64,000 nt of DNA from Heterocephalus glaber (GCF_000247695.1 NW_004624843.1:3096540-3160539); one strand, 5' to 3'; numbered from the stretch's first letter, positions 47,641-60,434 are shown. The notes: generated from the sequence alone by a model not told the origin. Numbers and translations: made by a program.

Positions 47641-50130
47641 AAAATACTATATTTTCCATTAATTTCCATTTATTATGAATAGTACCAAATGTTGTCATAC
47701 CTTGCAATTTTGAAATTAAGTAAAACAAAGACAATGTTCCTGATAGTAATCAGGCAATAACAAGGGACAACATAGATACTACATAAAATATTTGGATCTT
47801 AATATCAAGGAAATCCAGGACATATCCCAAAGAGTTTAACACAAGCACACGGAATAGTGTCCTTCATTAACCACTGGCTCTAGAGATAAATACAAAGAAA
47901 GGTGTCTGCTTTCCTCTCTCAATACAAAAGTCAAACTCTTCACATTCTAATTAATGTACAAGGTCATGGCATTCTACCTCTGAATTTTACTTCCACAGAA
48001 ATTAAGAGATGGCAATAATAATTTATAAAATCATTAGTTTGCTAAAGCACTGCTGAAATAAATACTTGTATTTTTATTAAGCTCGTATCATATCTCCACT
48101 CCTACCTTTCAAGTACTATTCCAAGTGCAATGGGACATACGATGGTGAATAAAGACCTAATCTCTATCCTCTAGGGCTTAGAGGACTTCAGAGATGAAAG
48201 TGCAGAGACAATTCTAATAAAATGAAAATCCAAAATGAGCTAAGAGGTATAACTGAGACTGAAGAACACAGTAAGGCACCCAGAAGAAAGGGCTGGCTTG
48301 CTGTGAGTGGAGATGAAGGAAGACTTTGGCCGAAGTGGGGCAACTGTGCCTGCTGTGATCTGCCAGGCAGAGCAGGCCAGCAATGGGAAGGGATAGTTCA
48401 GACTAAGGAAACAACACCAGCAAAGCATCGAGCATCGAAACACACACATGTGCAAAAACACATGTGGTCGGCGAGCCACAAGAGGATGGAGAAATGAAGA
48501 TGATGGTACCTGGGGCTGAATCAAAGCATCAAAGCCCCATCACGGAGGCTGACAAAGGCGCTTCCTTACAAGCACCAGCCACAGAAGGGAGATGGGTGGT
48601 TCCACCTAATCACTAACATTTGAGTTCATCTGGCCTTGTTCCACACAATCTTCTCACATTCAATGTGCGAAGGACTGCAAAGATGGAGAAATAAAAGGAC
48701 AAGAGATACAAACTGAATGACATTCTTCCAAATAAGAAATTCACCAACAACATCTATCCAAACAAACATACTCAGACATAATCTTTTTAATCAAAAATTT
48801 CTTAGTACTCTCAGCAATTCTCAACACATGCCATTAGACAAAGTGCTTTAAAAAAGAAAAAATAGGCTGTAAAGTCATCTACTGCCAAATCAGACCAAGC
48901 ATAGACTGATTGTTCTAATCAGAGCACTCTGTTGACTTCGTTGTTATTGCACTGAGCCACAGGGGGAAACCTGAAAGGCTGTAAGACAAATAAACAAACT
49001 CACAGAATCTTGGGATAGAGCAACTTTCACATCTGCCATCATTTTACACTTAGTGAGAGAGATGGTGTGCTGCCCACCATTTTTGCCTTTGTTCTTACTA
49101 ACAGAGCTCTAATTCAGCTGGGGGCAAAGAAGCATCCAATTAAAATATTTACTCTCTCAAGCAAATAGATGGCCACGTAACACAATGGTCATCCTGAGAT
49201 GTTAGGATCCCCCTGGGTAGGGTTGAGGAAAACCTTTGTATTCCTAATCAATAAAGGCATGATGATGAAGGGCCTTGTCTTCATTGCCACAGAATCTTAC
49301 AATAAAAGTTTCCTCTATAGTAACAACAATCTACTTCATATTCAATGGGCTGAAACCTTGTTGAGCACAGAGACCACTCCATGAGACCCTCCTTAGAATG
49401 TAATTTGACTCCTCGCCCCAAAACAAAGTCAGCAAGCATGTTTTTAAAATAATTAAAGAGGAAAATAAAGAAAGAAAGAAAGAAAGAAAGAAGTATCCAC
49501 AAGAAGAAGCATGCAACAAATTCCATCAAAGTCAGTGTATTCCACCCGTGATCTGCATTAATCAATTTGATAGAACCCAACTCTTTCAAGTACTGTACCA
49601 CAATCCTTTTTAAAATTCAAAATGTCACTGACCCACATGTAACATTTTGTCATTCGCTGATTGAAAATATGCATAAAGTATAAATGCCACTGAGAATCAA
49701 TGACTTCCAACACATACTTCTTTTAATAAAGCACCCAGGATTTGAAAAGTAGTTGACATATCATAAAGTATATTTTTTCCAGTTTACAGGCAATGCATAA
49801 GGTCAGAAGATGTCCTCAAATAATACCATGACCCTTTTGAGTTCTGAGATCCATTCATTAAGAATTAATAAGTCAATAATAATAGTACTTTAGTTGAATA
49901 TATTTCATTGTCAGTATTCTACCCAAAACCCCCAAAATATGGGCTCTAACATACCCATGACTTACCAGTCTGCTGAAGCCAAACCTAATCTAGCTTTAAA
50001 TTTCTGAATCAGGCTTCCGATCATATTGAGAATGTGAAAAAAAATTAATGTTAACATTTATGAAATTTTCATGTTACAAAAAAATTCCTCAGTCTGAGAT
50101 ACAAGAGATATAAGAAATGAAAAATAATTG
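47641..50130. other. Unassigned sequence with a GAAA microsatellite
   Basis: An (AAAG)n run is at 49467-49492. A possible old repeat is near 48100-48180 (AAGTACTATTCCAAGTGCAA). No exon recognised. Confidence 0.45.
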
Positions 50131-50276
50131 CTCTTATCACACTCTTTCTTGGATTCCATTTGTTTCCTGTGTTGGGATTCCATCATGTTCCTCAGATCCT
50201 CTATTTTTTTATCTGTATCCTCTCTAGATTTATTAATCATGTCTTGCACCATGAGCAAAATCTTTGCTGTTATCTG

Positions 50277-50471
50277 NNNNNNNNNNNNNNNNNNNNNNNN
50301 NNNNNNNNNNNNNNNNNNNNNNNNNNNNNNNNNNNNNNNNNNNNNNNNNNNNNNNNNNNNNNNNNNNNNNNNNNNNNNNNNNNNNNNNNNNNNNNNNNNN
50401 NNNNNNNNNNNNNNNNNNNNNNNNNNNNNNNNNNNNNNNNNNNNNNNNNNNNNNNNNNNNNNNNNNNNNNN
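50277..50471. other. Assembly gap (195 N)
   Basis: A run of undetermined bases inside the tandem-unit element. Frames drawn across it are not real. Confidence 1.
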
Positions 50472-50663
50472 CTAGGAGCCTGGGATGGCAGCAGGGGAGC
50501 TTCCTTCCTTCCAGGTGCTGGGACCAGCTGAGCTTCTCTGCCCTAGGAGCCTGGGATGGCAGCAGGAGAGCTTCCTTCTGGGTGCTGGGACTGGCTGAGC
50601 TTCTCTGCCCTAGGAGCCTGGGATGGAGGCAGGGAACTTCCTTCCAGGTGCTGGGACCGGCTC
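50472..50663 (-). repeat. Tandem G+C-rich units (about 70 bp)
   Basis: Each unit starts CTAGGAGCCTGGGATGG on the plus strand. Starts are at 50472, 50543 and 50610, so unit lengths are 71, 67 and a partial 54. More copies may lie in the adjoining gap. Confidence 0.95.
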
Positions 50664-50679
50664 TATCACACTTTTTCTT

Positions 50680-52781
50680 AATTACCAATGGTTACTAACA
50701 GTGCAAATAAAAATTAAATTTCCTATTTAAGGGCCAATGAATGAAATTACGAAGATAAAAAGCATCAATTATTTAATCAAAGTAGCCATCTGCTCAGTTC
50801 CAAGATAGATTTTCAGTATGTTATATGAAATCAAAACTACATCAATTTCTCCCACTTCTTGGATCAAAATGAATGTATTTATCCCTTCATCTATAATCTA
50901 AAACACTGCAAAGACAATGCCCTCGTAACCATAAGGCAAAAAAAAGAAAAGTACAAGGAAGAGGGAAAACAATGGTTTTGTGGCAACATCAAATTTGATT
51001 TTGTTCAATTCAGTTGTAACTTCCTGCCCACCAGGATCATATGGCTAGCTGCTAAAAAAGGGAAGATGGGAAAGAAGTAATGATCACCCCTTGGAAAAGC
51101 TATTTAAAAGTATCTAAAAGGCTCAGCAGAGAGCTCAAAGAAATTTAGGAATGGAAAGAACTTCACTCTCGTTAATGGTGAGAGAAAAAGGCAGAAAAAA
51201 GCCAAACAAGAAGAGAGTCTAGGGGACACAGATGTGGTCCCAACTCAGAGCAATTCCACCTTACAGGCAAATTAATTTTGATTTCCAAAATACCCAGTCG
51301 CATTTTCACTGAATGTATACCGTGCTTCGAGGTACCCTGCCAGCACACACGCTCTCCAGTTCAGAGCAAAATCTTATCTCACGGATCAGCCCTTGCAGTA
51401 AAGCCATTCAATTATGAAGAAAAACGCCAATTCTCTGGGCACAAGAATGAAGAGTTCACCACTAAGCCTGTGCTATTACCATTAATACAGCAGAGAGAAG
51501 GAAACACAAACGGGTAGGTTTTAAAAACGGATTTATCCTTCATTCCTGAGACTACCTTACTTCCAGAAAACCCCTAAGCTGGATCATTCAGTCTACCAGC
51601 TTCCTAAAACAGATACTGGCTGTACTCTATACCTGAATATTTGAACATAATTTCCCCAAGAATAGACTCATCAGGAAAATACTAATTTGAGTCTGTTTTG
51701 GTTGTATGACACTTCCCTGGACTTGCACATTTGCGTTACCATTGGTTTTCTACCAAGAATCAAGCTGGCAGAAAGCACAGGGAGGGATGGATGGGGTGGG
51801 GGGGTGCTGAGCTAACCAAGGCCAGATGAACGCTCCTGGATCCAAGAGCTTTGTTTTGAAGATTTTGCCTTGTTTTAAATCAAAGTAGCAGAGCAGGTCT
51901 TGAAGGCTGGCAAGCCACATTCCCTACCCAGAAAGTCAGGAATACCAAAGATAGGGGTATATTTAACTCTCTGGGCTAAAGAATCTATACTGTCCTAGAG
52001 TGAACTTACAAAGCCATCGACATTTTTAACCAACACCTACAATGTTTCTTAAGAAAGGAAACTCAGATGGCCTGAGACTGAGTCCTTTTTTTTTTCTTTT
52101 TTCGGTTTGGCCAAAACAGCTGTTTGAATCCCTCACACCATTTCCATTCCAGACAGAGAAACAAGAGGGATTCGTTGTATAACGTGCACGAAAATTACTT
52201 TGTTTTGGATGCAGTAAAAGCATCATTACTTAAAATGACACTCTGCATTTTCAGTGCAGAGATTTGGCGGGAAGGTAAAAGCAACATCCAAGTTATAAAA
52301 ACCGTAAGATTTATAGCAGTTGCCAAGAAGACCTACACCCTGATGAACAAGAACAAAAATCTTTCTCCAAAGGATGGCCCAGAAAGTAGAGGCGATGGTC
52401 CAGGACTAGGGTATACTTAGGATGAGTCTTGCAATAAAGTAAGTATTTGTGCATAAGAGAAATTCCAGGGCCTGGGGTGGGGTAGGGGGGATTCTTTGCA
52501 TCTTTTCTTCAACCTCTAGCTGAGCATACATACTTTTTACAAGGAAAGTGCATTCATATGCAAAGATATGAATATCTGTGTATGCAGTGGTTTCTGGTAT
52601 CTGAGGCAAAGTGTGGTTCCTTTACTTTTCCCTATACACATGCTCAACTCCATCCATTACCTCTTGTGAAACAAAACTGAAGAATAAACATCAATGGTTC
52701 AACGGGAAAGTCTCTCTACAAGTCAGTCAGAGCTTTACGGATGCGAGTAACAGACACCAACTGTGACTCACTCAGAAATAT

Positions 52782-52783
<2 letters not shown>
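50680..52783. other. Unassigned sequence
   Basis: No exon or confident repeat recognised. Confidence 0.45.

Positions 52784-52820
<37 letters not shown>
52784..52820 (+). repeat. (CA)n microsatellite
   Basis: About 18 uninterrupted AC dinucleotides. Confidence 0.98.
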
Positions 52821-52821
<1 letters not shown>

Positions 52822-53885
52822 TGGACTGGTGAGTTAGAGGGACCAAGCTCAGAAAGAACCGAGCAGCTTCCAGCTAAAGTCTATCCTCATCTATATGAAG
52901 ATGGGAAGACTATCTTCCCATCTATAGACCATCTTCAGAAGGTGGTTGGAAGAACTTTCAACCCTAGACACTTTGGCTTTTGTGTTGTGGCACTCAGGAG
53001 TCCAAACTTCTAGAAGAACGTGTCTAGTTAATCAAGTTGGAGGCACCTCTTGGCCCCATCGCTAAAAGATGGCACACTGATTAGCAGACACCACTCCCCA
53101 AAGTGAATGGACTCTCCCCACCGGAGTGGGAGGAAAATAGTTCTACAAAAGCAAAGGCAGGCTGCTGTAACCAGAAGATGGAAAATGAAGCTGAACCCCG
53201 CCATCCCCCGAAAAAACACAGAGATCCACTTCTATATATAAACAGGCTTAGCATTCCTACTGAATTGTTTATTTTTTCAACTTCTAGGGACAACTTTGGC
53301 AAAAAGTACAATTACCCAACATTCTGTGTTACAATGTCTCATACAAAGATTCAGATGATACATCCCAGGGTCTTCAAGATACATAAAATCTTAGGGCTCC
53401 AGATAAACTGATGTATAATTTTCTAGTAGGCAATGAGGGTAAAACAACTCATCCTGTTTCTGTTCTTACCTCAGCTACCAGGAAGCTCAGAGCTGAAAAT
53501 TTTAGGCTCAGCTATAACCTTCATTATAACTTTAGTCTGTTTTCAAATATAACTAAATCCCTCCTTTCATTATATAATTGGTGCTTGAGAGATTTTAGTC
53601 TTATTTTAATGGTATTTTTATTGAAAGGTGCTTGAAAAGATTATGCATTGTTCCATAACTAACCAAAAGCTAGCCTTTTCAGAACTATTTGAGGGTCTAA
53701 TGTGTAGCTGTACTTTGTAATGTGTAGCTGTGGATTTTACTTTTTGAGTTTCCCAATTGGCCAGAACTTCTGTACTATATTGGCAGCAGTATTCTTTTGC
53801 TTTTTTACCGCTACATCAATAAACACGAGCAGTACTATTTCAGATGAATTTCTGGTTTTAAAAGGTGCTATGAGAAAACATAAGA
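52821..53885. other. Unassigned sequence
   Basis: The string TAATGTGTAGCTGT is repeated about 20 bases apart near 53699 and 53718. No exon recognised. Confidence 0.45.
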
Positions 53886-53934
53886 AGATAGATAGATAGA
53901 CAGACAGACATGGACGGACAGGCAGACAGAGAGA
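53886..53934 (+). repeat. (GATA/GACA)n tetranucleotide repeat
   Basis: GATA units grade into GACA and GGACA/GGCA variants. Confidence 0.95.
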
Positions 53935-54968
53935 TGGGAAGAATATACAGGTATAGAGGATGTAACTAGGAAGACCAAGTGTGCTATATCTGAGTGATCA
54001 TCATGTACACTACATTTTAGAACAGTGTACCAGTGAAGCTCAATTTTTATTGGAGAGGAAATCAAATGCAGGAGTTACAGGCAGCCCTTTCAGACCTCCA
54101 CTTAGACAACATCATCCACTTCAGATGGAGGACGGGAGGCCTGGGAACCAGAGGATGACCATCATCTGTCTGCATCAGGAAAACAAAACCTGGATAGAGG
54201 GTGGGAGGTCTGACACACTGGTTTAGAGCCCAAGCCTCGGTGTGACTTAGTTCCATGTACTCCGCATGCCAACAATGGTCAGAATGTCACAGCTCCGTGG
54301 GAAGCGGGCAGGGTTAAGCAGGGACAGACCTGGGAAGGTGAGAGGAGGGGCAGCTGCTGCCCGGATGACTGGAACACATCTACAAAGCTACAAAGCGCTT
54401 TTGAGGGATTCAGGGTGGAAACAGGATTCTCTAAATATGGAGCGGATGTCTTCCAGTTTATTTTCCGAAACAGCATTTAAATAGTTCTTCCTAGGCTGAT
54501 AATCTATGAGGAAAATGTCACCATCTACTTAATTAAACACCCTCTTGAACCTGCTACACCCTCCCTTTTTGGGAAGCAATCTATTCCCATGTTTGGCAGT
54601 ATTAATCCTCCAAATGACCCAACACTACAAAAACACTTCGTTTGAGTTGCTTGATGTGTGGGATCTGCATTTAGTGAAAAGTAGAAGGAGCCACCCACCT
54701 CTGCTGGGAAGTCTACCTGTGGGTATCCTGCTAAGAAAACAGAGTGGGCAGCGACACTTCCGGTTCCGGTGCTTCTGGGTGTCCAGGAGAGAAGAGCTAA
54801 CCTCATCTCTCCATTCCACCCACACAAAATTCAACACACAGTTCCCCAAAGAGAGAGAGGAATTGGCCTCCAGGAACCCAAAGGTGGGCAACCGCAGCTG
54901 TGCTTAGGGTGCAGTGAATGGTGCTCAACAAAATTAGCTATGGAATTGTCTGTCGCTTTTTTCCGCAG
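53935..54968. other. Unassigned sequence
   Basis: Overlapping frames up to 120 codons occur on both strands around 54530-54910, without recognisable domains. Confidence 0.45.
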
Positions 54969-55133
54969 TACTGGATCCTGAAACCTACGGCCTTTGCACT
55001 GAGCTATATCCTTAGCCCTGTTTGCTTTTTGTATTTTGAGACTGGGTTGCCTAGGATGGGCTTAAGCGTGCAATTCTCTAGCTTCAGCTTCCCAAGCCAC
55101 TGAGATTTCAGGTGTGCACCTCCGTGCCCAGTT
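54969..55133 (-). mobile_element. B1-ID dimeric SINE, antisense
   Basis: Plus-strand ID part AGTACTGGATCCTGAAACC and TTGCACTGAGCTATATCC, then the B1 part TTTTGAGACTGGGTTGCC, CCCAAGCCACTGAGATTTCA and CACCTCCGTGCCCAG. Old and partial. Confidence 0.8.
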
Positions 55134-55890
55134 TATCACCTTTCAAAGTCAGAAACCCTGGGTCTGGTCCTGATTCCAACATTAATGAATTTAGAGTTTA
55201 GTTCTCTTGTTGGACAAAGAAGTAGCTGAACTAGATCAGGACCCCCGACTCAGGGAGGCATAGGGACCAGCAGGCTGTGCCACACAGTGGGACCTGCCAA
55301 GTCAGGCCTGGGACAAGCAGGAGCCCACATCTATGCCATCCCAACAGGACAGTCTCCTCAGTGGTCACCATCTGTGAAGCCAGACCTCTGGTCTGACCCT
55401 CCTCCCATTTTTTGAGAAAATCAAGTCTAGCTTTCCTTATAAATTCCTCTAATTTTTAAATCCTGGAAACTAACTTGTAACGTTTTTCTATATACTGAAG
55501 GAGCCAACGGAAACATTTCTGCCAGCTGGAGCCAAACCTCAGGCCCATAGTTGGTCAACTGAAAGGGTTTCTGGTTCTATACCGAAGTGTCCTGCCCTGT
55601 GGAACACACCTCTGTGCAGAGGGGAAGACCACCGTCTCCTCTCACTTGGAAACCCTCAGGGCCCTGGCACCCTAAAGGCTGCCTGCAGCTCTGCCCTAAG
55701 TAAGCAGGCTCACTTTGTTTCACCTCGGGCTTCCCAAACATATTTAAAAACTCAACACTTTGCAGCAAGTCTCCTAAGAGCATCTCACGAAACCAGGCTC
55801 TCTGGAACAGAATTCAGGAAACACCTGACCCTTACCATCCACTTGACTCCAAAGTTCTATGCTTCTGTTTCTAGTTTATTGGGGTCTAAG
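55134..55890. other. Unassigned sequence
   Basis: Possible MIR start near 55160 (CCTGGGTCTGGTCCTGATTCC). No exon recognised. Confidence 0.4.
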
Positions 55891-55894
55891 TAAG

Positions 55895-56090
55895 GGAAAG
55901 AGTTCGTATTTACTGACTTTCAAAGATGTACCAGACAATATGCTAAGTTCTTTGCAGTCCGTAGGCCTCAACTACCATTCACAACATCCAGAAGGTAATG
56001 TTATTATTCCCATTTTGAAGTTTAGAAAATACATGTACAAACTACAACACAGAGGCCCTGAGCTAACTCCTAATAAATGAACTCGTCCAG
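55895..56090 (-). mobile_element. MIR SINE, antisense
   Basis: GCTAAGTTCTTTGCAGTCCG, GTTATTATTCCCATTTTGAA and GGCCCTGAGCTAACTCC are in antisense MIR order. Confidence 0.65.
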
Positions 56091-57376
56091 ATGTGGGTCC
56101 CTGGGTGCCCCACTAAATTCCTGCTATCTTCTCCAAGCCACCCGTCACATGGATTTCCAGCAGCCTGAGCTGTAAGTACAGAAATAGTCCCAATAACCCA
56201 CTTCCCCCAGCTGCTCACCCCTGTGCTTTGAGTCAGTTTTTATTATCTTCCAGGTTCCACACTGTGCCTCTGAAGGACACAGATGCTGCCAGAGTCAGGT
56301 AATCCACACAGCACTCAGCACCTGAGCAGGTGTGACTAGGTGAAGTACTGACACACTGATAAGCAAAATCTGCATGTGAAACATGACAGCTCGCTTTTGT
56401 GGGGCCACATCTGTGCCAGAACTGATGCTAGGTGCCTGTGTGACACCTGCCACTCTTCCATTTCTTTCTTTTGTGTATGTGTACCCTTCATCACCTCAAC
56501 TGCCCCGTGTCCCCCTGCTCCTGGCTTCCTGAACATCTGCTTCTCTCACACCTCAATCTATTTTTCTTTCCTTCACCTCTGAAGTGAACAGGGCTGGGAA
56601 CAGAAGTCTGGCGTTTTACTTGCCATTCTTGGGGCTGCCACACATCCTGGCTCGTTTTCTATCTGCTGTCCTGGTTGGTTACCAACAGTGTCCCTTCACA
56701 TCAACATGGCCCTAGGCTGGACAACATGCCATGTGGCCTCTTTAAATAGTCATGGGACAGGGTCTTATATTCATCATCCTTGACTTTTAAAAAAGGGTTG
56801 CATTGAAAGCCTCAAATTTCACTCCCTGAAGGGAAAAACAATTTCAAACAATTAAAGTTGTTTCATGAATGCTTTCTATTGAAGGTCAAGAGCCTTTACT
56901 AAAGTTGTTCCGTCATCTATATTTTTTACTTGCCATGTTCTTAACATATAAAAGAGTTGTATCACAAGGAATCCAGACCCCACGTCTGGTAGGTATATTA
57001 TCTTGATTCACAAACAAGAATGAAGACCCACACTAATGGTTTTGTTGATGTAGTGCCTCTGTGCTTTCTGTCACTGAAGGAAAAACAGTAAGAAGGTGGC
57101 CCAGACAGACAGCCACACAGGCCATGGCCAGTTGGGTGAGAACTCAGCACTGGGACACGTGGCTTTAAAAGGTCCCCAAGGATTGCACCAGCTGGAAAGC
57201 CAACGGGTTATAAAAAAAGCAAGAAATGAATGAACATGGGACATGAAAGAGAAATAAAGCCATGTAGAGTGAGCAAGTATTAAAAATCCTCAGTCTGAAC
57301 TTTTTCCTGTTTGGTCTGGACTTCTCTCAAACTTTGGCTTCACTATAAGATGCTTATGCAAAGGAAGATTGATTTT
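56091..57376. other. Unassigned sequence
   Basis: No exon or confident repeat recognised. Confidence 0.45.
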
Positions 57377-57468
57377 GTGGGGGGGGGGAGACAGAGAGAC
57401 ACAAGAGAGAGACAGAGAGAGACAGAAAAGAAGAAAACAAGGGAAGAAAAAGAAAGAAAGGAAGATCA
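57377..57468 (+). repeat. G-run and GA-rich low-complexity tract
   Basis: A G10 run leads into GAGA/GACA and GAAA units. Confidence 0.95.
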
Positions 57469-57664
57469 CTTCAGAAACTAAATGAAGAAGTATTTAAATG
57501 GAGAGAACCACATATAGAGTTCATTATTTACGTTCTGGGTCAGAATTCTAATTTCCAGTTTAAAAAAATGAAATGTACAAAGAATTCTCAGGACGGGAGC
57601 ATCCTGAGAAGGTACTGTTAGTTCCTTCAACATCTACCAGTGGGCCTGGCCTATTATATTTCAC

Positions 57665-58380
57665 ATGAACATCTTTTAAAAGCTTTACATCAGGATAGGT
57701 GACATATAATAAATAAATGGTACATTCTGACATATGGATAAACCCAAGAATCCATGGCCATAATCAAGATCTTGAACATATAACATCACTTCCAAACCTT
57801 ACTGAAATCCCTTTTTAATCCCTTCCTCCCATCAGGGCCTCAGGAAAATACTGATCTTCTTTCAATTACTATTCACTGTTTTTCCATGAGAGTTCCAGTT
57901 CCTCCACATGCTTACCTACTCTTGGAATTTGATATTAACTATTCCAGTAGTTGCATAGTAATATCTCACTGTGGTTTTCATAGTGACATTGAACATCTTC
58001 ATGTGCTTATCTTTCATCCATGTGTCATATTTTTTTTATTCAAATCATTTGCCCATTTTCTTAGGATGATCATTTCTAGAATTTTCTTATCTTCTTAATA
58101 TGAGTTTTGAAAACTTCTTTATATATACTGGATCCAAGTCATTTATTCTACACATGAGTTACAAATATTTTCTCCCAGCCTATGGGGTATGATTGAAAAA
58201 TATGGTGCCGTGTTTTTATAAGTCTTTATCTTGACTGTAATGATGTTTGTATAAATAATCACAAAGTTACAATGATATTCTGCTCCTTATGTCTAAAAGT
58301 TATGTTAAATTTAAACTTAGATCTCTGACCCACTTTTAGTTAATTTTTGTATACAACATGCAGTATGGATTAAGTACAGA
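57665..58380 (-). mobile_element. Old L1 fragment, antisense
   Basis: TTGAACATCTTCATGTGCTT, CATTTGCCCATTTTCTTAGG, TTCTTTATATATACTGGATC, AAATATTTTCTCCCAGCC and TAGTTAATTTTTGTATACAA follow antisense L1 order. The first 200 bases may be a second L1 piece. Confidence 0.75.
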
Positions 58381-58381
58381 T

Positions 58382-58685
58382 ACTCTTCGACTTATAATGG
58401 GTTATGCCCTGATAAACTCACCCTATGTTGAAATAATCTGAAGTCAACAATGCATTTAATGTATGTAACCTGCCAGATATCATGGCTTAGCCTGGCCTTC
58501 CTTAAATATGCTCAGAACACTTATATTAGCCAACAGTTTGGCAAATCATCTAACACAATGCCTGTCTTATAATAAAATACTGAATATTTCATAACTTATT
58601 GAATACCATCCTGAAAGTGAAAAACAGAGAGTGGGTCTACAGTTATGCTTTCATACCACTGTCAAGTTGAAAAACTGTAAGGTCT
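58382..58685 (+). mobile_element. Tigger-like (TcMar) DNA transposon relic
   Basis: CGACTTATAATGGGTTATGC, AATGCATTTAATGTATGTAA, CAGAACACTTATATTAGCC, AAATCATCTAACACAATGCC and CTGAAAGTGAAAAACAGAG are the phrases of a widespread non-autonomous mammalian DNA transposon. Confidence 0.65.
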
Positions 58686-58784
58686 TTATTTGGCGTTTTA
58701 TGGACATGGGGACGGTTGTTTTGCCTATGGATATCCAATTGCTCAGCGTCGTCTGTGGAAAATACTATTATCTTTGCTCCAGTT

Positions 58785-59192
58785 GCTGTGGTCTGAATAT
58801 TTATGGTCTCTTTCAAAATTTATGTGTTGAAATCTGAACCCCCAAGGTGACAGCACTGCAAAGTGAAGTCTTTTGGGAAGTGATTAGGTCATGAGGATGG
58901 CACCCTTGTGGATGAAATTAGTGCCCTTATACGGCCAAATGGAGCTTGTCCTCCTTTTGTTCTATACAGGGACACAGCAAGAAAGTGCTATTTCTCTGAA
59001 CCAGAAAACAGGCCCTCATGAGACGATGAATCTTCTAGAACCCCGTGAATCTTCTAGAACCCCAGTGAATCTTCTAGAACCCCATGAATCTTCTAGAACT
59101 CCCACTCTCCAGTGCTGTGAGAATAACGCCTGTTGTTTATAAGTCACCAGGTCTCTGTGATTTTGTAGTAGCAGCTCAAGCAGAAAAGACAC
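58785..59192 (+). mobile_element. MLT1 LTR with internal minisatellite
   Basis: AAATTTATGTGTTGAAATCT, GAACCCCCAAGGTGACAGCA, GAAATTAGTGCCCTTATACG and a GTGCTGTGAGAATAACGCC 3' part are MLT1 landmarks. The usual sequence between them is replaced or expanded by a four-unit repeat at 59027-59102. Confidence 0.8.
59027..59102 (+). repeat. Minisatellite, four 18-bp cores
   Basis: TGAATCTTCTAGAACCCC starts at 59027, 59046, 59066 and 59085; the last copy has one change. Spacers are one or two bases. Confidence 0.97.
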
Positions 59193-59274
59193 CTGTGAAT
59201 TATCTTCTTTGTGATTTTGTCAAAATCACATAAAAGTTCTGATTAAAAGCGGAATTCTCAATAAAGATCTTCAC

Positions 59275-59805
59275 CAACAGCTACAAAGTGAAGCCATTCA
59301 TACTCTTTGACTCAGCCACTTTACTTTTGGCAATTTATTCTAAAGAAACATAAGCACAAGAATGTAAAGATACACACACAGGGGAAAACAAAAGAATGTG
59401 GACAGAACCCAAATACTCCTTCACAGGGGAGTGATTAAATAAATCAAAGTCCATCTCCACCACAAAATTCTATGCAATTACGGAACAGAGTGAGTCGGAG
59501 CTATGTATACAATTATTAACCAGAAAAAGCACCCATGAAACACTGTAAAGTGGGGAAAAAAAGTCGCAGAGTTGAAGTACATGAGAAAAACTGAAATATA
59601 TTTATATATTTGCATGTTTACAAAAGCCTAGGGGCAACTATGGAGACATAACCACTAACTAAGTCATTTACGGATAATATAGCTTTTCATCCGGGGTAGA
59701 ACTGGGAATGGGGTAAGACACAAGATTTCTTACTTTTGTGCATACTTCTAAACTGTCTGATTTATTACCCTAAGCAGATATTGTTCTGTAACTTTTAATC
59801 CAATC
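59275..59805 (+). mobile_element. Old L1 3' end
   Basis: TCTTTGACTCAGCCACTTTA, CAATTTATTCTAAAGAAACA, CACAGGGGAGTGATTAAATA and AACTGGGAATGGGGTAAGAC follow L1ME 3' order. Confidence 0.65.
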
Positions 59806-59973
59806 AAATATAAAGTAGTAGCCACAGCATGTAGCAGATGCGGCAGTCCATTTCACATCTGTGCTGGCCCTTGGAAAATATCCCCATTACCTATTTTTTT
59901 GTTTGTTTTGAAGGTTGGCCAAGTAAGAACACATTGGTATAATGCAGATACCAAAAAGAAAATTCTACACTAA

Positions 59974-60434
59974 GTGTTAAGACTTAAATTGTGTCCCACA
60001 CACATACACACACAAAAATTCGTATGTTGAAACAAAAAAATAAATTTCCTATTTTGAAATCCTAACCCTTAGTAGTACAGAATGTGACCTTGTTTGAAAA
60101 TAAGACGGGTGCATGTGTAATTAGTCAAGATGAGATCACAGTGGAGTGAATTCAATGTGACTCGTGTGGTTACACAAAAGGAGATTTGAGCCCTGAGACA
60201 CATAAGGAGGGGGCTCCATGGGCACCTGCACTGATGCTGCCCCAAGCCAGGAAGGCCGGAGATGGCCAGGAGCCACCAGCAGCAGGATGGCCCTGAAGAG
60301 CTCCTAACAGCCTCAGAAGGAACCTGCCCAATCCTTGATCTTGGACCTCCAGCCTCCAGAAGTGTGGGGCAACGCACTTGTTACTTACGCCTGTGGACCA
60401 GGCCGTGGCAGCCCTGGGAAGTGAACATACTGAG
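59974..60434 (+). mobile_element. MLT1-type LTR
   Basis: TGTTAAGACTTAAATTGTGT, CAGAATGTGACCTTGTTTG, AGTCAAGATGAGATCAC, CTTGATCTTGGACCTCCAGC and CAGCCTCCAGAAGTGTGG are in LTR order, ending near GGCAGCCCTGGGAAG. An extra CACACACA-rich and AT-rich insertion sits near 59995-60050. Confidence 0.7.

Larger units (their letters stand above)
50131..50679 (-). mobile_element. Composite retro-inserted element: G+C-rich tandem units plus coiled-coil-like frame
   Basis: Direct repeats CTCTTATCACACTCTTTCTT (50131-50150) and CTCTATCACACTTTTTCTT (50661-50679) flank the unit. On the minus strand it opens with three tandem units of about 54, 67 and 71 bases (50663-50472), then a 195-base N gap, then a short segment (50276-50151). 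That segment encodes a charged helical peptide (REDTDKKIEDLRNMMES), like an L1 ORF1 N-terminal coiled coil. The duplication starts A-rich on the minus strand (AAGAAA), as at L1 endonuclease sites, but no poly-A tail is seen. It could be a fragment of a lineage L1 with a tandem-monomer 5' UTR. Confidence 0.6.

Noticed and set aside
50128..50698. Open frames of 115-151 codons spanning the gap
   Set aside because: Most of each frame is undetermined bases; there is no evidence that the frame is continuous.
59027..59102. CRISPR-like array of short repeats
   Set aside because: Spacers are one or two bases long and the host is a mammal; it is a minisatellite within an LTR.
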